Of a stretch of 64,000 bases of DNA, positions 51,620-59,333 are shown one piece after another. Numbering within the stretch: the first letter of the stretch is position 1; each line of letters begins with the position of its first letter. Made by a program: the position numbers and the translations under genes. Source of the DNA: Cytophagales bacterium. GTDB taxonomy: Bacteria > Bacteroidota > Bacteroidia > Cytophagales > Spirosomataceae. The stretch is taken from the NCBI GenBank assembly GCA_004292855.1, contig RDXN01000043.1, forward strand, positions 1-64,000, given 5' to 3'. Under the pieces are notes generated by a model. It ran no database searches, was not told where the DNA came from, and saw only the letters and a list, made by a program, of their open reading frames with translations.

Positions 51620-52333
51620 ATGCTGAACTGTGTTATTGTCGACGACGAACCACTGGCCCGCGAGGGGTTGGCGGGCTACGTACAACTGATTGATTTTCTA
51701 AATTTAGTGGGCACAGCCGAGCATCCGTTAGACGTTCTGAAACTGCTCGAAACGCAACCCATCGATTTGCTTTTTTTGGATATTCAGATGCCTCATCTAA
51801 GCGGGCTGGAGTTGTTGCGTATGCTAACTAACCCACCGGTTGTAATTCTGACGACGGCCTACCCGCAATTTGCCCTGGAAGCGTTCGGACTCAGTGTGCT
51901 GGACTACCTGCTCAAACCCATTCTGTTTGACCGTTTTTTAAAGGCCGCCCACAAAGCTCAGGCCCATCACCGATTGCTAACGGCCAGCGGTTCGCCATCG
52001 GGCAATCCAGATCGGGATTACGTTTTCATTAAATGTGGCACGAAGTACGAGCGGATACGTATCTCCGATATCTTGTTTGTTGAAGGCTTACAAAACTACG
52101 TCACGATCCAAGCCACCGTTGGTCGCTACGTTACGTTACTGCCTATGAAACGGGTTGAGGAGCAACTCACCCACCGGGGGTTCCTGCGAACGCATAAGTC
52201 GTATTTGGTGGCAACAGACAAAATTGATGGCATCAGCGGCCATGAATTATCCGTTGGGGAACACCGCATACCAGTCAGTCGCCAACTACGCGATGAGGTG
52301 ATGCAGACCCTTTTGCAGGGTAATCTGTGGTAA
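51620..52333 (+). CDS. LytTR-family response regulator
   Basis: The 237-residue protein has a receiver (VDDEP acidic pair, phosphorylated Asp54 in LLFLDIQMPH, Lys in DYLLKPI) and a LytTR DNA-binding domain (about 140-235; YERIRISDILFVEGLQNYVT, RTHKSYLVATDKIDGISGHELSVGEHRIPVSR). It follows its kinase by 4 bp, forming a two-component pair. Target genes are not evident; LytTR sites are imperfect direct repeats that I did not detect nearby. Confidence 0.92.
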   Translation: MLNCVIVDDEPLAREGLAGYVQLIDFLNLVGTAEHPLDVLKLLETQPIDLLFLDIQMPHLSGLELLRMLTNPPVVILTTAYPQFALEAFGLSVLDYLLKPILFDRFLKAAHKAQAHHRLLTASGSPSGNPDRDYVFIKCGTKYERIRISDILFVEGLQNYVTIQATVGRYVTLLPMKRVEEQLTHRGFLRTHKSYLVATDKIDGISGHELSVGEHRIPVSRQLRDEVMQTLLQGNLW

Positions 52334-52360
52334 ATGTAAAGATGTAGGTATCGATTTGTA

Positions 52361-53053
52361 TTAGAAAACGGTCCCTGGTCGAACCTCGTCAACGGTTCCG
52401 TCGGCCACGCGGAGGGTGCGGGCGGGATAGCGATTGAGCAAGTCGTAATTGTGGGTAGCCATCAGAACAGCCGTTCCCGCGTTGTTGATGGACCGGAAAA
52501 CCTGCATGATCTGATCCGACACTGCCGGGTCGAGGTTACCCGTGGGTTCGTCGGCAATTAAAATTTGGGGTTCGTTGAGCATGGCCCGTGCAACAACCAC
52601 CCGCTGTTGTTCGCCCCCCGAAATCTGGTGGGGCATTTTTTTCTGCGCTGTTCCGAGGCCCACCTGCATGAGCACCTCCGAAATGCGGTCGGCCATTTTT
52701 TTCTTGTCGGTCCAGCCCGTTGCTTTCAACACAAAGCGCAGGTTTTCTTCCACGTTTCGGTCGAAAAACAACTGGAAATCCTGAAACACAATGCCGATTT
52801 TCCGGCGTAGAAACGGAATGTCTTTGGCATTGATTTTCTGTAGAGGCACCCCCGCCACCATACCGCTGCCATGTTGCAGCCGAAGATCGGCATAGAGCGT
52901 TTTCAGCAACGACGACTTGCCGCTGCCCGTTCGGCCAATCAGATACACAAACTCGCCCTTATGCACGGCAAAGCTTACCTCGCCCAACACGAGCCGGGTA
53001 TCCTGAAAAATATCGGCCTTATCAAGTGCCAGAACGGGTTCGGAGCTAAACAT
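52361..53053 (-). CDS. ftsE: Cell division ATP-binding protein FtsE
   Basis: The 230-residue ABC ATPase has Walker A GRTGSGKSS, Q-loop VFQDFQLF, signature ISGGEQQRVVVARAML, Walker B LIADEPTGNLD and switch His in ATHNYDLL. This arrangement is typical of FtsE, which with FtsX activates septal peptidoglycan hydrolases; FtsX is not in the window. The start MFSSEPVLAL at 53053 is preferred: the longer frame to 53098 begins inside a repeat and adds MRQQLLTPISYLLIT, encoded by repeat sequence. Confidence 0.88.
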   Translation of the reverse strand: MFSSEPVLALDKADIFQDTRLVLGEVSFAVHKGEFVYLIGRTGSGKSSLLKTLYADLRLQHGSGMVAGVPLQKINAKDIPFLRRKIGIVFQDFQLFFDRNVEENLRFVLKATGWTDKKKMADRISEVLMQVGLGTAQKKMPHQISGGEQQRVVVARAMLNEPQILIADEPTGNLDPAVSDQIMQVFRSINNAGTAVLMATHNYDLLNRYPARTLRVADGTVDEVRPGTVF

Positions 53054-53058
53054 GGTAA

Positions 53059-53140
53059 TGAGGAGATAGGAGATAGGAGTGAGGAGTTGCTGACGCACGA
53101 GTTTTGCTTGCGCCAGCCCTTCTCACTCCTATCTCCTACA
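53059..53140. repeat. Inverted-repeat element (AGGAGATAGGAG arms, GCTGACGC core)
   Basis: Arms at 53067-53083 and 53122-53138 pair perfectly over 17 bases (TAGGAGATAGGAGTGAG). The core TTGCTGACGCACGAGTTTTG-CTTGCGCCAGC contains GCTGACGC and the complement of GCTGGCGCAAGC, both also in the element at 23089. It fills the gap between ftsE and the aldolase gene. Confidence 0.82.
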
Positions 53141-53144
53141 TACT

Positions 53145-53804
53145 TTATTTAGTTGCGGCTTTCTTATTGTCTTCCAAAAACTTTGCCAAACCAATGTCGG
53201 TAAGGGGGTGGTTGAGCAGGGCTTTGATTACACTCAGGGGGCCGGTCATCACGTCGGCACCGATCTCGGCGCACTGAACCAGGTGCATCGGGTGACGCAC
53301 CGAAGCCGCTAATACCTCGGTGGTGTAGCCGTAGTTGCGGTAGATCGTCACGATCTGCTCGATCAGGGCAACGCCATCGGTCGAGATATCATCGAGCCGA
53401 CCCACAAACGGCGACACGTAGGTGGCCCCGGCTTTGGCCGCCAACAAGGCCTGACCCGCCGAGAAAACGAGCGTGCAGTTCGTGCGGATGCCTTTTTCGG
53501 TAAAGTACTTGATGGCCTTAATGCCGTCTTTAATCATCGGCACTTTCACCACGATGTTCTCGTCGAGTTCGGCCAGTTCTTCGCCTTCCCGAACCATCTC
53601 ATCGAAGGTAGTGCCGAGGACTTCGGCACTGACGTCGCCTTCCACAATGTCGCAAATTTGCTTGTAATGGCGCATCACGTTGTCTTTCCCCGTAATGCCC
53701 TCTTTGGCCATCAACGATGGATTGGTGGTAACACCATCGAGGATACCCATGTCCTGGGCCTCGCGAATGTCGGCAAGATTAGCCGTATCAATGAAAAATT
53801 TCAT
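53145..53804 (-). CDS. Transaldolase-like fructose-6-phosphate aldolase
   Basis: The 219-residue protein starts [20 protein letters not shown] and shows the short transaldolase/FSA pattern: [31 protein letters not shown] (Schiff-base Lys in the family), [20 protein letters not shown] and [10 protein letters not shown]. It catalyses either transaldolase or fructose-6-phosphate aldol cleavage; length and start favour the FSA/TalC group. It has a TACTTTTG element 22 bp before its ATG and lies next to galK, suggesting a sugar-metabolism cluster. Confidence 0.9.
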   Translation of the reverse strand: MKFFIDTANLADIREAQDMGILDGVTTNPSLMAKEGITGKDNVMRHYKQICDIVEGDVSAEVLGTTFDEMVREGEELAELDENIVVKVPMIKDGIKAIKYFTEKGIRTNCTLVFSAGQALLAAKAGATYVSPFVGRLDDISTDGVALIEQIVTIYRNYGYTTEVLAASVRHPMHLVQCAEIGADVMTGPLSVIKALLNHPLTDIGLAKFLEDNKKAATK

Positions 53805-53826
53805 AAAGTCAGTCGATTATGTGGTG

Positions 53827-53834
53827 CAAAAGTA
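53827..53834 (-). promoter_or_regulatory. Aldolase gene -7 element
   Basis: TACTTTTG on the minus strand, 22 bp before the ATG at 53804. A TTTA lies 20 bases further upstream, near the -33 consensus. Confidence 0.5.
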
Positions 53835-53853
53835 ATTGATAGGAACACGGATG

Positions 53854-55008
53854 TTAAATTATTTCCGTGCCGTTTTGAATCTGACAAACGTAGAGCAAAG
53901 TTTCTACACCCGTGTGGGCCAAAAACTGCTCCTGCATGGTTTGGGTGAATAGGTCGAGCGCATCGGCCCGAACGAGGTTGATCGTACAGCCGCCAAAGCC
54001 ACCGCCCATCATCCGCGACCCCAAAACCCCCGGCACGGTGCGGGCAATGTCGACCAGTGTGTCTAGCTCGGCACAACTTACGTCGTACTGTTTGCTCAGT
54101 CCCTCGTGCGAACCATACATAAACTGCCCGAACGTTTCGAGATCACCCCCGTCGAGGGCGGCAACGGCACCAACCAGTCGTTCGTTCTCCTGAACCACAT
54201 ACGCACAACGTTTGTACAGCAACGGTTCCTGTTCGCGTACGTATGCGTCGAGCATGGGCATGGTCACGTCGCGCAGGCTGCGGATTTGCTCGCCGTATCG
54301 GGCCTGAATCATCCTTACGCCAGCTTCGCACTCGGCCCGGCGCGTGTTGTATTCCGACGACGCCAGGGCGTGTTTCACCCGCGAGTCGCACAACACAATC
54401 CGCACGCCGTCCATGTTCAGGGGGGCGTAGGCGAACTCGAGGGAGCGGCAGTCGAGTTTGATCACGTGGTTGGCCCGGCCCATCATGCTCGCAAACTGAT
54501 CCATGATGCCGCTCTGAACGCCTACAAAGTGGTTTTCAACCCGTTGCCCGAGTTTTACCATCAGGAGCCGGTCGGTTTGGTCTTTGTTGTAAAGGTGGTC
54601 CAACGCCACGGCCACCCCGTTTTCAATCGCTGCCGACGACGACATGCCCCCGCCAATCGGGATAGTCCCGCCAAAGACCACGTTTAACCCACCCACGTTC
54701 AAACCGGCCTGCCGAAACTGATCGACCATGCCCAGCAAATAATCGGCCCAGGTGTTGGTTTTGGCGATGGCGTCGAGCGAACCCATGTAGGTTTCATTCA
54801 GGTCGAGGGCCACAAAATGGAGTTGAGAGTCGGTGCGGGGGCCAACGGCCAGATAAATCGCCTTGTTGATGGCGGCTGGCAACACAAAGCCCTCGTTGTA
54901 ATCGGTGTGTTCGCCAATCAGATTCACGCGTCCCGGCGAGCAGATGAGCGTTGGCTCAGCGTTGAATTGGCGGGTAAACGTCTCTTGGAGCGTTTGTTGC
55001 AAATCCAT
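53854..55008 (-). CDS. galK: Galactokinase
   Basis: The 384-residue GHMP kinase has the galactokinase signature PGRVNLIGEHTDYNEG, the ATP loop IPIGGGMSSSAAIENG and a late GGGFGGCTINLV. It phosphorylates galactose at C1 in the Leloir pathway. The start MDLQQTLQETF at 55008 is preferred over one 13 codons upstream. The promoter TTG-N17-TATCTTTG is divergent from the TPR lipoprotein promoter. It is followed by the aldolase gene after 49 bp. Confidence 0.95.
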   Translation of the reverse strand: MDLQQTLQETFTRQFNAEPTLICSPGRVNLIGEHTDYNEGFVLPAAINKAIYLAVGPRTDSQLHFVALDLNETYMGSLDAIAKTNTWADYLLGMVDQFRQAGLNVGGLNVVFGGTIPIGGGMSSSAAIENGVAVALDHLYNKDQTDRLLMVKLGQRVENHFVGVQSGIMDQFASMMGRANHVIKLDCRSLEFAYAPLNMDGVRIVLCDSRVKHALASSEYNTRRAECEAGVRMIQARYGEQIRSLRDVTMPMLDAYVREQEPLLYKRCAYVVQENERLVGAVAALDGGDLETFGQFMYGSHEGLSKQYDVSCAELDTLVDIARTVPGVLGSRMMGGGFGGCTINLVRADALDLFTQTMQEQFLAHTGVETLLYVCQIQNGTEII

Positions 55009-55136
55009 GAAGAGAAGGGGAGAGGTCGGGGTAAAAAAAAATGGCAAACCAATGTCTCACCGCTACGACTACTTACCCTTGCTTCGGTCAAGACCTGGGG
55101 GATTCAGCAGGAGCTGGTAGCACCGATTTGCCGATG

Positions 55137-55164
55137 CAAAGATACGCAAAAAGTGCGCTTCCAA
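55137..55164 (-). promoter_or_regulatory. galK promoter (TTG-N17-TATCTTTG)
   Basis: The minus strand has TTG (55164-55162), 17 bases, then TATCTTTG (55144-55137). The leader to the ATG at 55008 is about 125 nt. Confidence 0.6.
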
Positions 55165-55178
55165 GCAAATTTAGGCCG

Positions 55179-55186
55179 TATCTTTG
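55179..55186 (+). promoter_or_regulatory. TPR lipoprotein gene -7 element, 5 bp before ATG
   Basis: TATCTTTG, then CCGAA, then the ATG at 55192; it supports this start over longer in-frame ones. Suggests a leaderless mRNA. Confidence 0.55.
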
Positions 55187-55191
55187 CCGAA

Positions 55192-55911
55192 ATGATGAAG
55201 AACCTGTTCACCCTTAGCTGTTTACTGCTCACACTTTTTGGCTGTACATCGTCGGATGCATACCTGGAAAAAGCCCGCTCGTTCCTAAAAGAAGGTAAGT
55301 CGAATGAGGCTATTACGGCACTAAACGAGGCTATCCGGGCCGACGACGACAATGCCGACGCCTTCAACATGCGGGGCGTGGCCTATTTTGAGCGCAAAGA
55401 ATACAGCAACGCCCTGCTCGACTACGATCAGGCCATTAAGCTGGAGCCGACTTTTTACCGACCCTACTACAACCGGGCTTTGTTGAAAACCGCCCAGAGT
55501 GACCTCGACGGTGCCCTGAAAGATTATTCTGATGCCATCCGGTTCGCGCCCGATACTGCCCGCCAAGCTGCGTCGGATTTATACCTGAACCGAGGGCAAC
55601 TATTCGCGGGCAAAAGTCAGCCACAGGCCGCCATATCCGATTTCTCGAAAGCGATAGAGCTAAACCCTACAAATGGATTGGCCCTATACAACCGGGGAAA
55701 CCTGTACTTCAACGAGAAAAAACTGCCCGAAGCCCTTGCCGATTTCCAAAAAGCGGTTGCGGCACAGCCTTCATTTGGGAAAGCATTCTACGGGCTTGGT
55801 TTGGCGCAATTGCTTAATGATCAGCGTGATCTTGGTTGTTTGAGCCTAAAGCAAGCGCAACAACTGGGCTACGCCGATGCCGTAAATGCAGTGAAACAAT
55901 ATTGTAATTGA
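55192..55911 (+). CDS. TPR-repeat lipoprotein
   Basis: The 239-residue protein starts with a lipoprotein signal (MMKNLFTLSCLLLTLFGCTS, lipobox LFGC) and then has four or five tetratricopeptide repeats (EAITALNEAIRADDDNADAF, NALLDYDQAIKLEPTFYRPY, ALADFQKAVAAQPSF). TPR lipoproteins of this kind usually scaffold envelope protein complexes; the partner is unknown. The TMEM220 gene follows after 13 bp and is probably cotranscribed. Confidence 0.85.
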   Translation: MMKNLFTLSCLLLTLFGCTSSDAYLEKARSFLKEGKSNEAITALNEAIRADDDNADAFNMRGVAYFERKEYSNALLDYDQAIKLEPTFYRPYYNRALLKTAQSDLDGALKDYSDAIRFAPDTARQAASDLYLNRGQLFAGKSQPQAAISDFSKAIELNPTNGLALYNRGNLYFNEKKLPEALADFQKAVAAQPSFGKAFYGLGLAQLLNDQRDLGCLSLKQAQQLGYADAVNAVKQYCN

Positions 55912-55924
55912 GGGGTTGACACAA

Positions 55925-56311
55925 ATGCCAAACAAGGTGAGAACGAAAAATAAACGAGGGTTAAAAGTAGTCGCTATCGTGTTCGCGCTGCTGTTCGCGC
56001 TGTTTGCCGGGTTCCAATACAACGACCCCGACCCGGAGGTGTGGATATCTATCTATGGCTTGGCGGCTTTGGCCAGCGTTATGGCCTTGGTGGGAGCGGC
56101 CCGCCCGTGGTTCCTGTGGCTGATGGCTGCCCTGTATGTGGTAGCGGCCCTGTATCAATGGCCCCCACATTTTGAAGGATTCCTGCTCGACGAAATGGGT
56201 ATGAAAACAGTTAACATCGAACTCGCCCGCGAAGCCGGGGGGCTGGCTATTTGCGCTCTGGCGATGGGAATATTGGCAATGTACAGTCAACAGATAACAG
56301 CGAACAGATAA
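55925..56311 (+). CDS. TMEM220 family membrane protein
   Basis: The 128-residue protein has four hydrophobic helices and the FQYNDPDPEVWISIYGLAAL motif of the transmembrane 220 family. Its role is unknown. The ATG at 55925 is chosen over the TTG three codons upstream. The C-terminus (SQQITANR and stop) is encoded by the first units of a 14-bp tandem repeat array, so the native end has been replaced or extended. Confidence 0.8.
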   Translation: MPNKVRTKNKRGLKVVAIVFALLFALFAGFQYNDPDPEVWISIYGLAALASVMALVGAARPWFLWLMAALYVVAALYQWPPHFEGFLLDEMGMKTVNIELAREAGGLAICALAMGILAMYSQQITANR

Positions 56312-56524
56312 CAGTGAGCAGATAACAGCGAACAGATAACAGCGAACAGATAACAGTGAGCAGATAACAGTGAGCAGATAACAGCGAACAGATAACAGCG
56401 AACAGATAACAGTGAGCAGATAACAGTGAGCAGATAACAGTGAGCAGATAACAGTGAGCAGATAACAGTGAGCAGTTGATAGCTTCCTCAGCTGCTCACT
56501 GTTATCTGTTCACTGTTATCTGTT
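56290..56524. repeat. 13-copy 14-bp tandem array with inverted tail
   Basis: Thirteen consecutive 14-bp units (RCAGATAACAGYGA) run from 56290 to 56471 with only the first base and one C/T varying. A spacer follows, then about 2.4 complementary units (56491-56524). Together they can form a hairpin, but the left arm is far longer than the right. The array encodes the end of the TMEM220 gene, and the right arm gives the stop codon of the convergent GlsB-type gene. Confidence 0.92.
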
Positions 56525-56780
56525 AAACCGTCCGGCGGCTACTTTTGATTAGGGCGGCAATGCCAAGCACGATGACGGCACCCACGAAAGCCGTCAATAT
56601 ACGATCCAGAATACCACCTGCACCGGTTGCGAAGGTGTTGCCAAAAATCCAGCCACCAATCAGACCGCCCACAATACCGAGCAGGATTTGGGTGAGGAGA
56701 GAGAACGAAAACCGCTTGAAAACGAGGTCGGCCAGCCAACCGGCTACGGCACCAACCAGAATTGATATTAAGAAGCTCAT
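56523..56780 (-). CDS. GlsB/YeaQ/YmgE-type membrane protein
   Basis: The 85-residue protein has two or three hydrophobic helices with the family pattern AGWLADLVFKRFSFSLLTQI, LGIVGGLIGGWIFG and a Gly-rich end. Such proteins are linked to envelope stress in other bacteria, mechanism unknown. The stop codon lies at the edge of the tandem array arm. It is convergent with TMEM220. Confidence 0.85.
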   Translation of the reverse strand: MSFLISILVGAVAGWLADLVFKRFSFSLLTQILLGIVGGLIGGWIFGNTFATGAGGILDRILTAFVGAVIVLGIAALIKSSRRTV

Positions 56781-56856
56781 ACTACGATAACGTTGAGAGT
56801 TTATAATTGCCCGACGCAGGCAATTTGACGATATAACCGGCCCCTAGTAAAGATGT

Positions 56857-57621
56857 TTAGCTTTTCAGGCCAATAAGGGCCATCAGGCGACCGGTTTGCC
56901 CTTTTTCGAGCCTGTGGGAAAAATAGTCATCATTATTCAACACGGTTGAATAGCTCGAAATAGCTAGTTGTGCTGTCGGAATGCCGAAATTGGCGAGCTG
57001 CCGGGTGTTGGCCGAGCGTAGATTCACGAATGTGCGTTGGGTGAACTCATCGACCCGCTTGAACTCCGGGGCAAACAGGTCGGCCACGTCTGGGCCAACT
57101 TCAAACGAAATTTCATCAATGCAGGTGCCCACGTAGGCGTAGCAATCGCGGGGGTTGGTCTGGTAGGTGCGCTGCATGGCTTCGAGCGTCAGGCGGACGA
57201 GTTCGGCAACGGTTCCTTTCCAACCGGCATGAATGGCCGCAACGGCTTTGTTCTTCGGGTCGTACACCAGGATCGGCACACAGTCGGCTATGCTGACGCC
57301 CACAAACAGATTCGGTTGGTTGGTCATCAGGGCGTCGTAGCCGTCGTATTGGCCCGGCTCTGTTACGGTCAGAATCTCCTGCCCATGCACCTGATGCGAA
57401 GTGGCCACCCGGTCGGGAGAGACATTCAGGGCAGCAAAGAAGCGTTCCCGGTTCTCATCAACATGTTTAGCACTGTCGTTGGTGTTGAGGCCGAGGTTCA
57501 GCGATTGGTAGGGGGCAATGCTCACACCGCCGTGTCGGGTGCTTTCGGCAATGACCAGATTGGGCAACGATTTAAACAGAGCAGGCGTACGGAAAAGGGG
57601 TTTCGGTTGGGTTGACTGCAT
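56857..57621 (-). CDS. pgeF: Peptidoglycan editing factor PgeF (multicopper oxidase-like)
   Basis: The 254-residue protein has the DUF152/PgeF motifs HQVHGQEIL, SIADCVPILVYDP and AIHAGWKGTVAELV; the His and Cys ligands are intact. PgeF cleaves off wrongly incorporated serine in peptidoglycan precursors, and related laccase-like activity is known. It stands alone; no TAnnTTTG was found in its 162-bp upstream gap. Confidence 0.92.
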   Translation of the reverse strand: MQSTQPKPLFRTPALFKSLPNLVIAESTRHGGVSIAPYQSLNLGLNTNDSAKHVDENRERFFAALNVSPDRVATSHQVHGQEILTVTEPGQYDGYDALMTNQPNLFVGVSIADCVPILVYDPKNKAVAAIHAGWKGTVAELVRLTLEAMQRTYQTNPRDCYAYVGTCIDEISFEVGPDVADLFAPEFKRVDEFTQRTFVNLRSANTRQLANFGIPTAQLAISSYSTVLNNDDYFSHRLEKGQTGRLMALIGLKS

Positions 57622-57726
57622 AGCTAAAATAGGGACCGTTTAGTCGGGTAAACAGCCCCGTTGCCGTTCATGTTCAAAAACGAACCGATTGTGTAGTTTG
57701 TAATGCAAGGTACTGTCTTTAGCCCA

Positions 57727-57734
57727 TAACTTTG
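57727..57734 (+). promoter_or_regulatory. -7 element upstream of secreted protein gene
   Basis: TAACTTTG, 49 bp before the ATG at 57784. No good -33. Confidence 0.45.
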
Positions 57735-57783
57735 ACACGTCAATCAGGACAACTAACAACAAGAACAACAAAAACTTAAGATC

Positions 57784-58191
57784 ATGAAAACGCTCATCTC
57801 AACCCTCGCATTGGCCTTAACACTCGGCACAGCATCATTCGCCGGTGTAAACGCAACCCCAACCACAGCAGAAGGGAAAAACCGCCTTAAGTTGTATGCT
57901 TCGTACGAATCGGTGGTGTACCCCTCGCAAGCCACACCGGTTATTAACGTAATCGTACAAAAAGAAGAAGGAACAAGCGTTGTCGTACGCTTTAAAACGA
58001 ACACTGGCGAAACCCTCGCCGAACGGATGGTGGGCCGTGGTAAAGAGAACGTAGCGATGAAGTTTCGCGTCGACGAACTGCCCGACGGCCTGTACTCAGT
58101 TGAAATCACGAATGGCCGCGACATAACCAAGAAAAGCATCAAGCTGAGCACCCAACCCCAGACCAGCCCGCGCACGATTGCAATGCTTTGA
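57784..58191 (+). CDS. Small secreted beta-sandwich protein
   Basis: The 135-residue protein has a signal peptide (MKTLISTLALALTLGTASFA) and then a single beta-sandwich-like domain with VKxEEGTSVVVRFKTNTGETLAER and a late LPDGLYSVEITNGRDITKKS, the pattern of a sorting-domain-like or DUF3244-like fold. It may be periplasmic or surface-displayed. The stop is followed by three hairpins that precede the sigma factor gene. Confidence 0.6.
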   Translation: MKTLISTLALALTLGTASFAGVNATPTTAEGKNRLKLYASYESVVYPSQATPVINVIVQKEEGTSVVVRFKTNTGETLAERMVGRGKENVAMKFRVDELPDGLYSVEITNGRDITKKSIKLSTQPQTSPRTIAML

Positions 58192-58198
58192 TAAACAG

Positions 58199-58388
58199 GA
58201 GGTTTTAACCTCTAAAGAACACATGAACACTCTGGCAACTCCTGCGGTAAACGGTTGTTTGAGAAAAAAGTGACGTTATACCGCAGGTTTTGTTTGACAT
58301 TCGGCATTAATGATGATAACAACCCTTTTGCGGCAGGTAGCCGACAAGCGGGGGTGTTATCGTCGTTAATGCCGATTTGTTTTTTTAC
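58199..58388 (+). other. Structured region before the ECF sigma gene
   Basis: Three nested or adjacent hairpins: GAGGTT-TT-AACCTC (58199-58212), CCTGCGGTA with TACCGCAGG (58241-58249 and 58279-58287, perfect), and a long stem from 58302-58321 with 58355-58374 (20 bases, two mismatches) followed by a T-rich tract (58376-58388). The last may be an intrinsic terminator for the upstream gene or a leader structure for the TTG-started sigma gene. Confidence 0.65.
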
Positions 58389-58420
58389 CCAATAAACCCG
58401 CGTAGGCACCCCTGTTTCTT

Positions 58421-59014
58421 TTGGACATAACCGAACTCATCGACGGATTAAAACAGGGCAATCGCACCGCGTTTCGGCAGTTAGTCGAGATGTATCAGGA
58501 CCGGGTTTATAACACGATTCTGGCAATTGTGCAGCAGCCCGAAGAAGCCGAAGATGTGGCGCAGGAGGTGTTTGTGCAGGTTTTTAAGTCGATTGAGCAG
58601 TTTGGCGGTGAACAAAACCTAACAGCCTGGATTTACCGCATTGCCACCACGAAAGCCCTGGAAGCCTACCGTAAACGGCACGCCCGTAAGCGTTTTGCGT
58701 TCCTGACGAATTTATTTGGCTATGGCGACGACGAGGCAGGTTTGGCCGAGAAGCTCCACCCCGTCGAGTGGGTGCATCCGGGGGTACAACTGGAGCAACG
58801 GGAACGGGCAGGGGTGCTGTTTGGGGCCATCGACAAGCTACCCGACGGGCAAAAAGTGGCGTTTACCCTGCACCATATTGAGGGCTTGCCCTACGCTCAA
58901 ATTGCCGAGGTAATGCAAACGAGTGTGTCGGCGGTAGAGTCGCTGTTGCACCGGGCTAAACAAAAACTGCGCAACCAACTGGCTCCCTTCTACCAAAACG
59001 ATAAACAAGACTAA
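58421..59014 (+). CDS. ECF-family RNA polymerase sigma factor
   Basis: The 197-residue protein has sigma-70 region 2 (about 20-90; RQLVEMYQDRVYNTILAI, EDVAQEVFVQVFKSI, LTAWIYRIATTKALEAYRK) and region 4 (about 130-180; DGQKVAFTLHHIEGLPYAQI, LLHRAKQKLRNQL). The start is a TTG codon (MDITELIDGL); no ATG lies between the upstream stop and it. It leads a five-gene operon with tight spacing, so it likely senses envelope or metal stress handled by the downstream proteins. Confidence 0.9.
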   Translation: MDITELIDGLKQGNRTAFRQLVEMYQDRVYNTILAIVQQPEEAEDVAQEVFVQVFKSIEQFGGEQNLTAWIYRIATTKALEAYRKRHARKRFAFLTNLFGYGDDEAGLAEKLHPVEWVHPGVQLEQRERAGVLFGAIDKLPDGQKVAFTLHHIEGLPYAQIAEVMQTSVSAVESLLHRAKQKLRNQLAPFYQNDKQD

Positions 59015-59018
59015 CGCC

Positions 59019-59333
59019 ATGAACCTGGACAAACACACGCAGGACGAGATCGACCAAACGATGCGCTCTATCGACAGCATCGAACGAGCAACTCCCAGGC
59101 CGTTTTTTGTGACCCGTGCCGAAGCCCGGCTCGACCGGCTACAGACCTTGCCTAAACCCCTGAGCTGGGCCTTTCGCCCAACCACAATGGTCCTGGCCCT
59201 GAGCCTGATTGTGTTACTGAACCTACTGACAGTGAGCTTCTTTCAGCAGTATTTAGCCAGGCCAGATCCAGCCGTCACTGCCGACCAATTCACTGCCGAC
59301 TGGCAACCCAACAACGACCCCCTAAGCTGGTGA
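59019..59333 (+). CDS. Small membrane protein, possible anti-sigma partner
   Basis: The 104-residue protein has a charged N-terminal half (1-50; HTQDEIDQTMRSIDSIERA) and one membrane helix (about 60-80; PTTMVLALSLIVLLNLLTVS). It sits 4 bp after the ECF sigma gene and overlaps the next gene by GTGA. Position suggests an anti-sigma factor, but it lacks the usual zinc-binding anti-sigma motif, so this is uncertain. Confidence 0.6.
   Translation: MNLDKHTQDEIDQTMRSIDSIERATPRPFFVTRAEARLDRLQTLPKPLSWAFRPTTMVLALSLIVLLNLLTVSFFQQYLARPDPAVTADQFTADWQPNNDPLSW

Noticed and set aside
53054-53098. Longer N-terminus for FtsE
   Set aside because: The extra 15 residues (MRQQLLTPISYLLIT) are encoded by a repeat arm and do not resemble FtsE.
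56290-56471. CRISPR-like array
   Set aside because: Units of 14 bp are contiguous with no spacers and no cas genes are nearby; it is a tandem arm of an inverted repeat.
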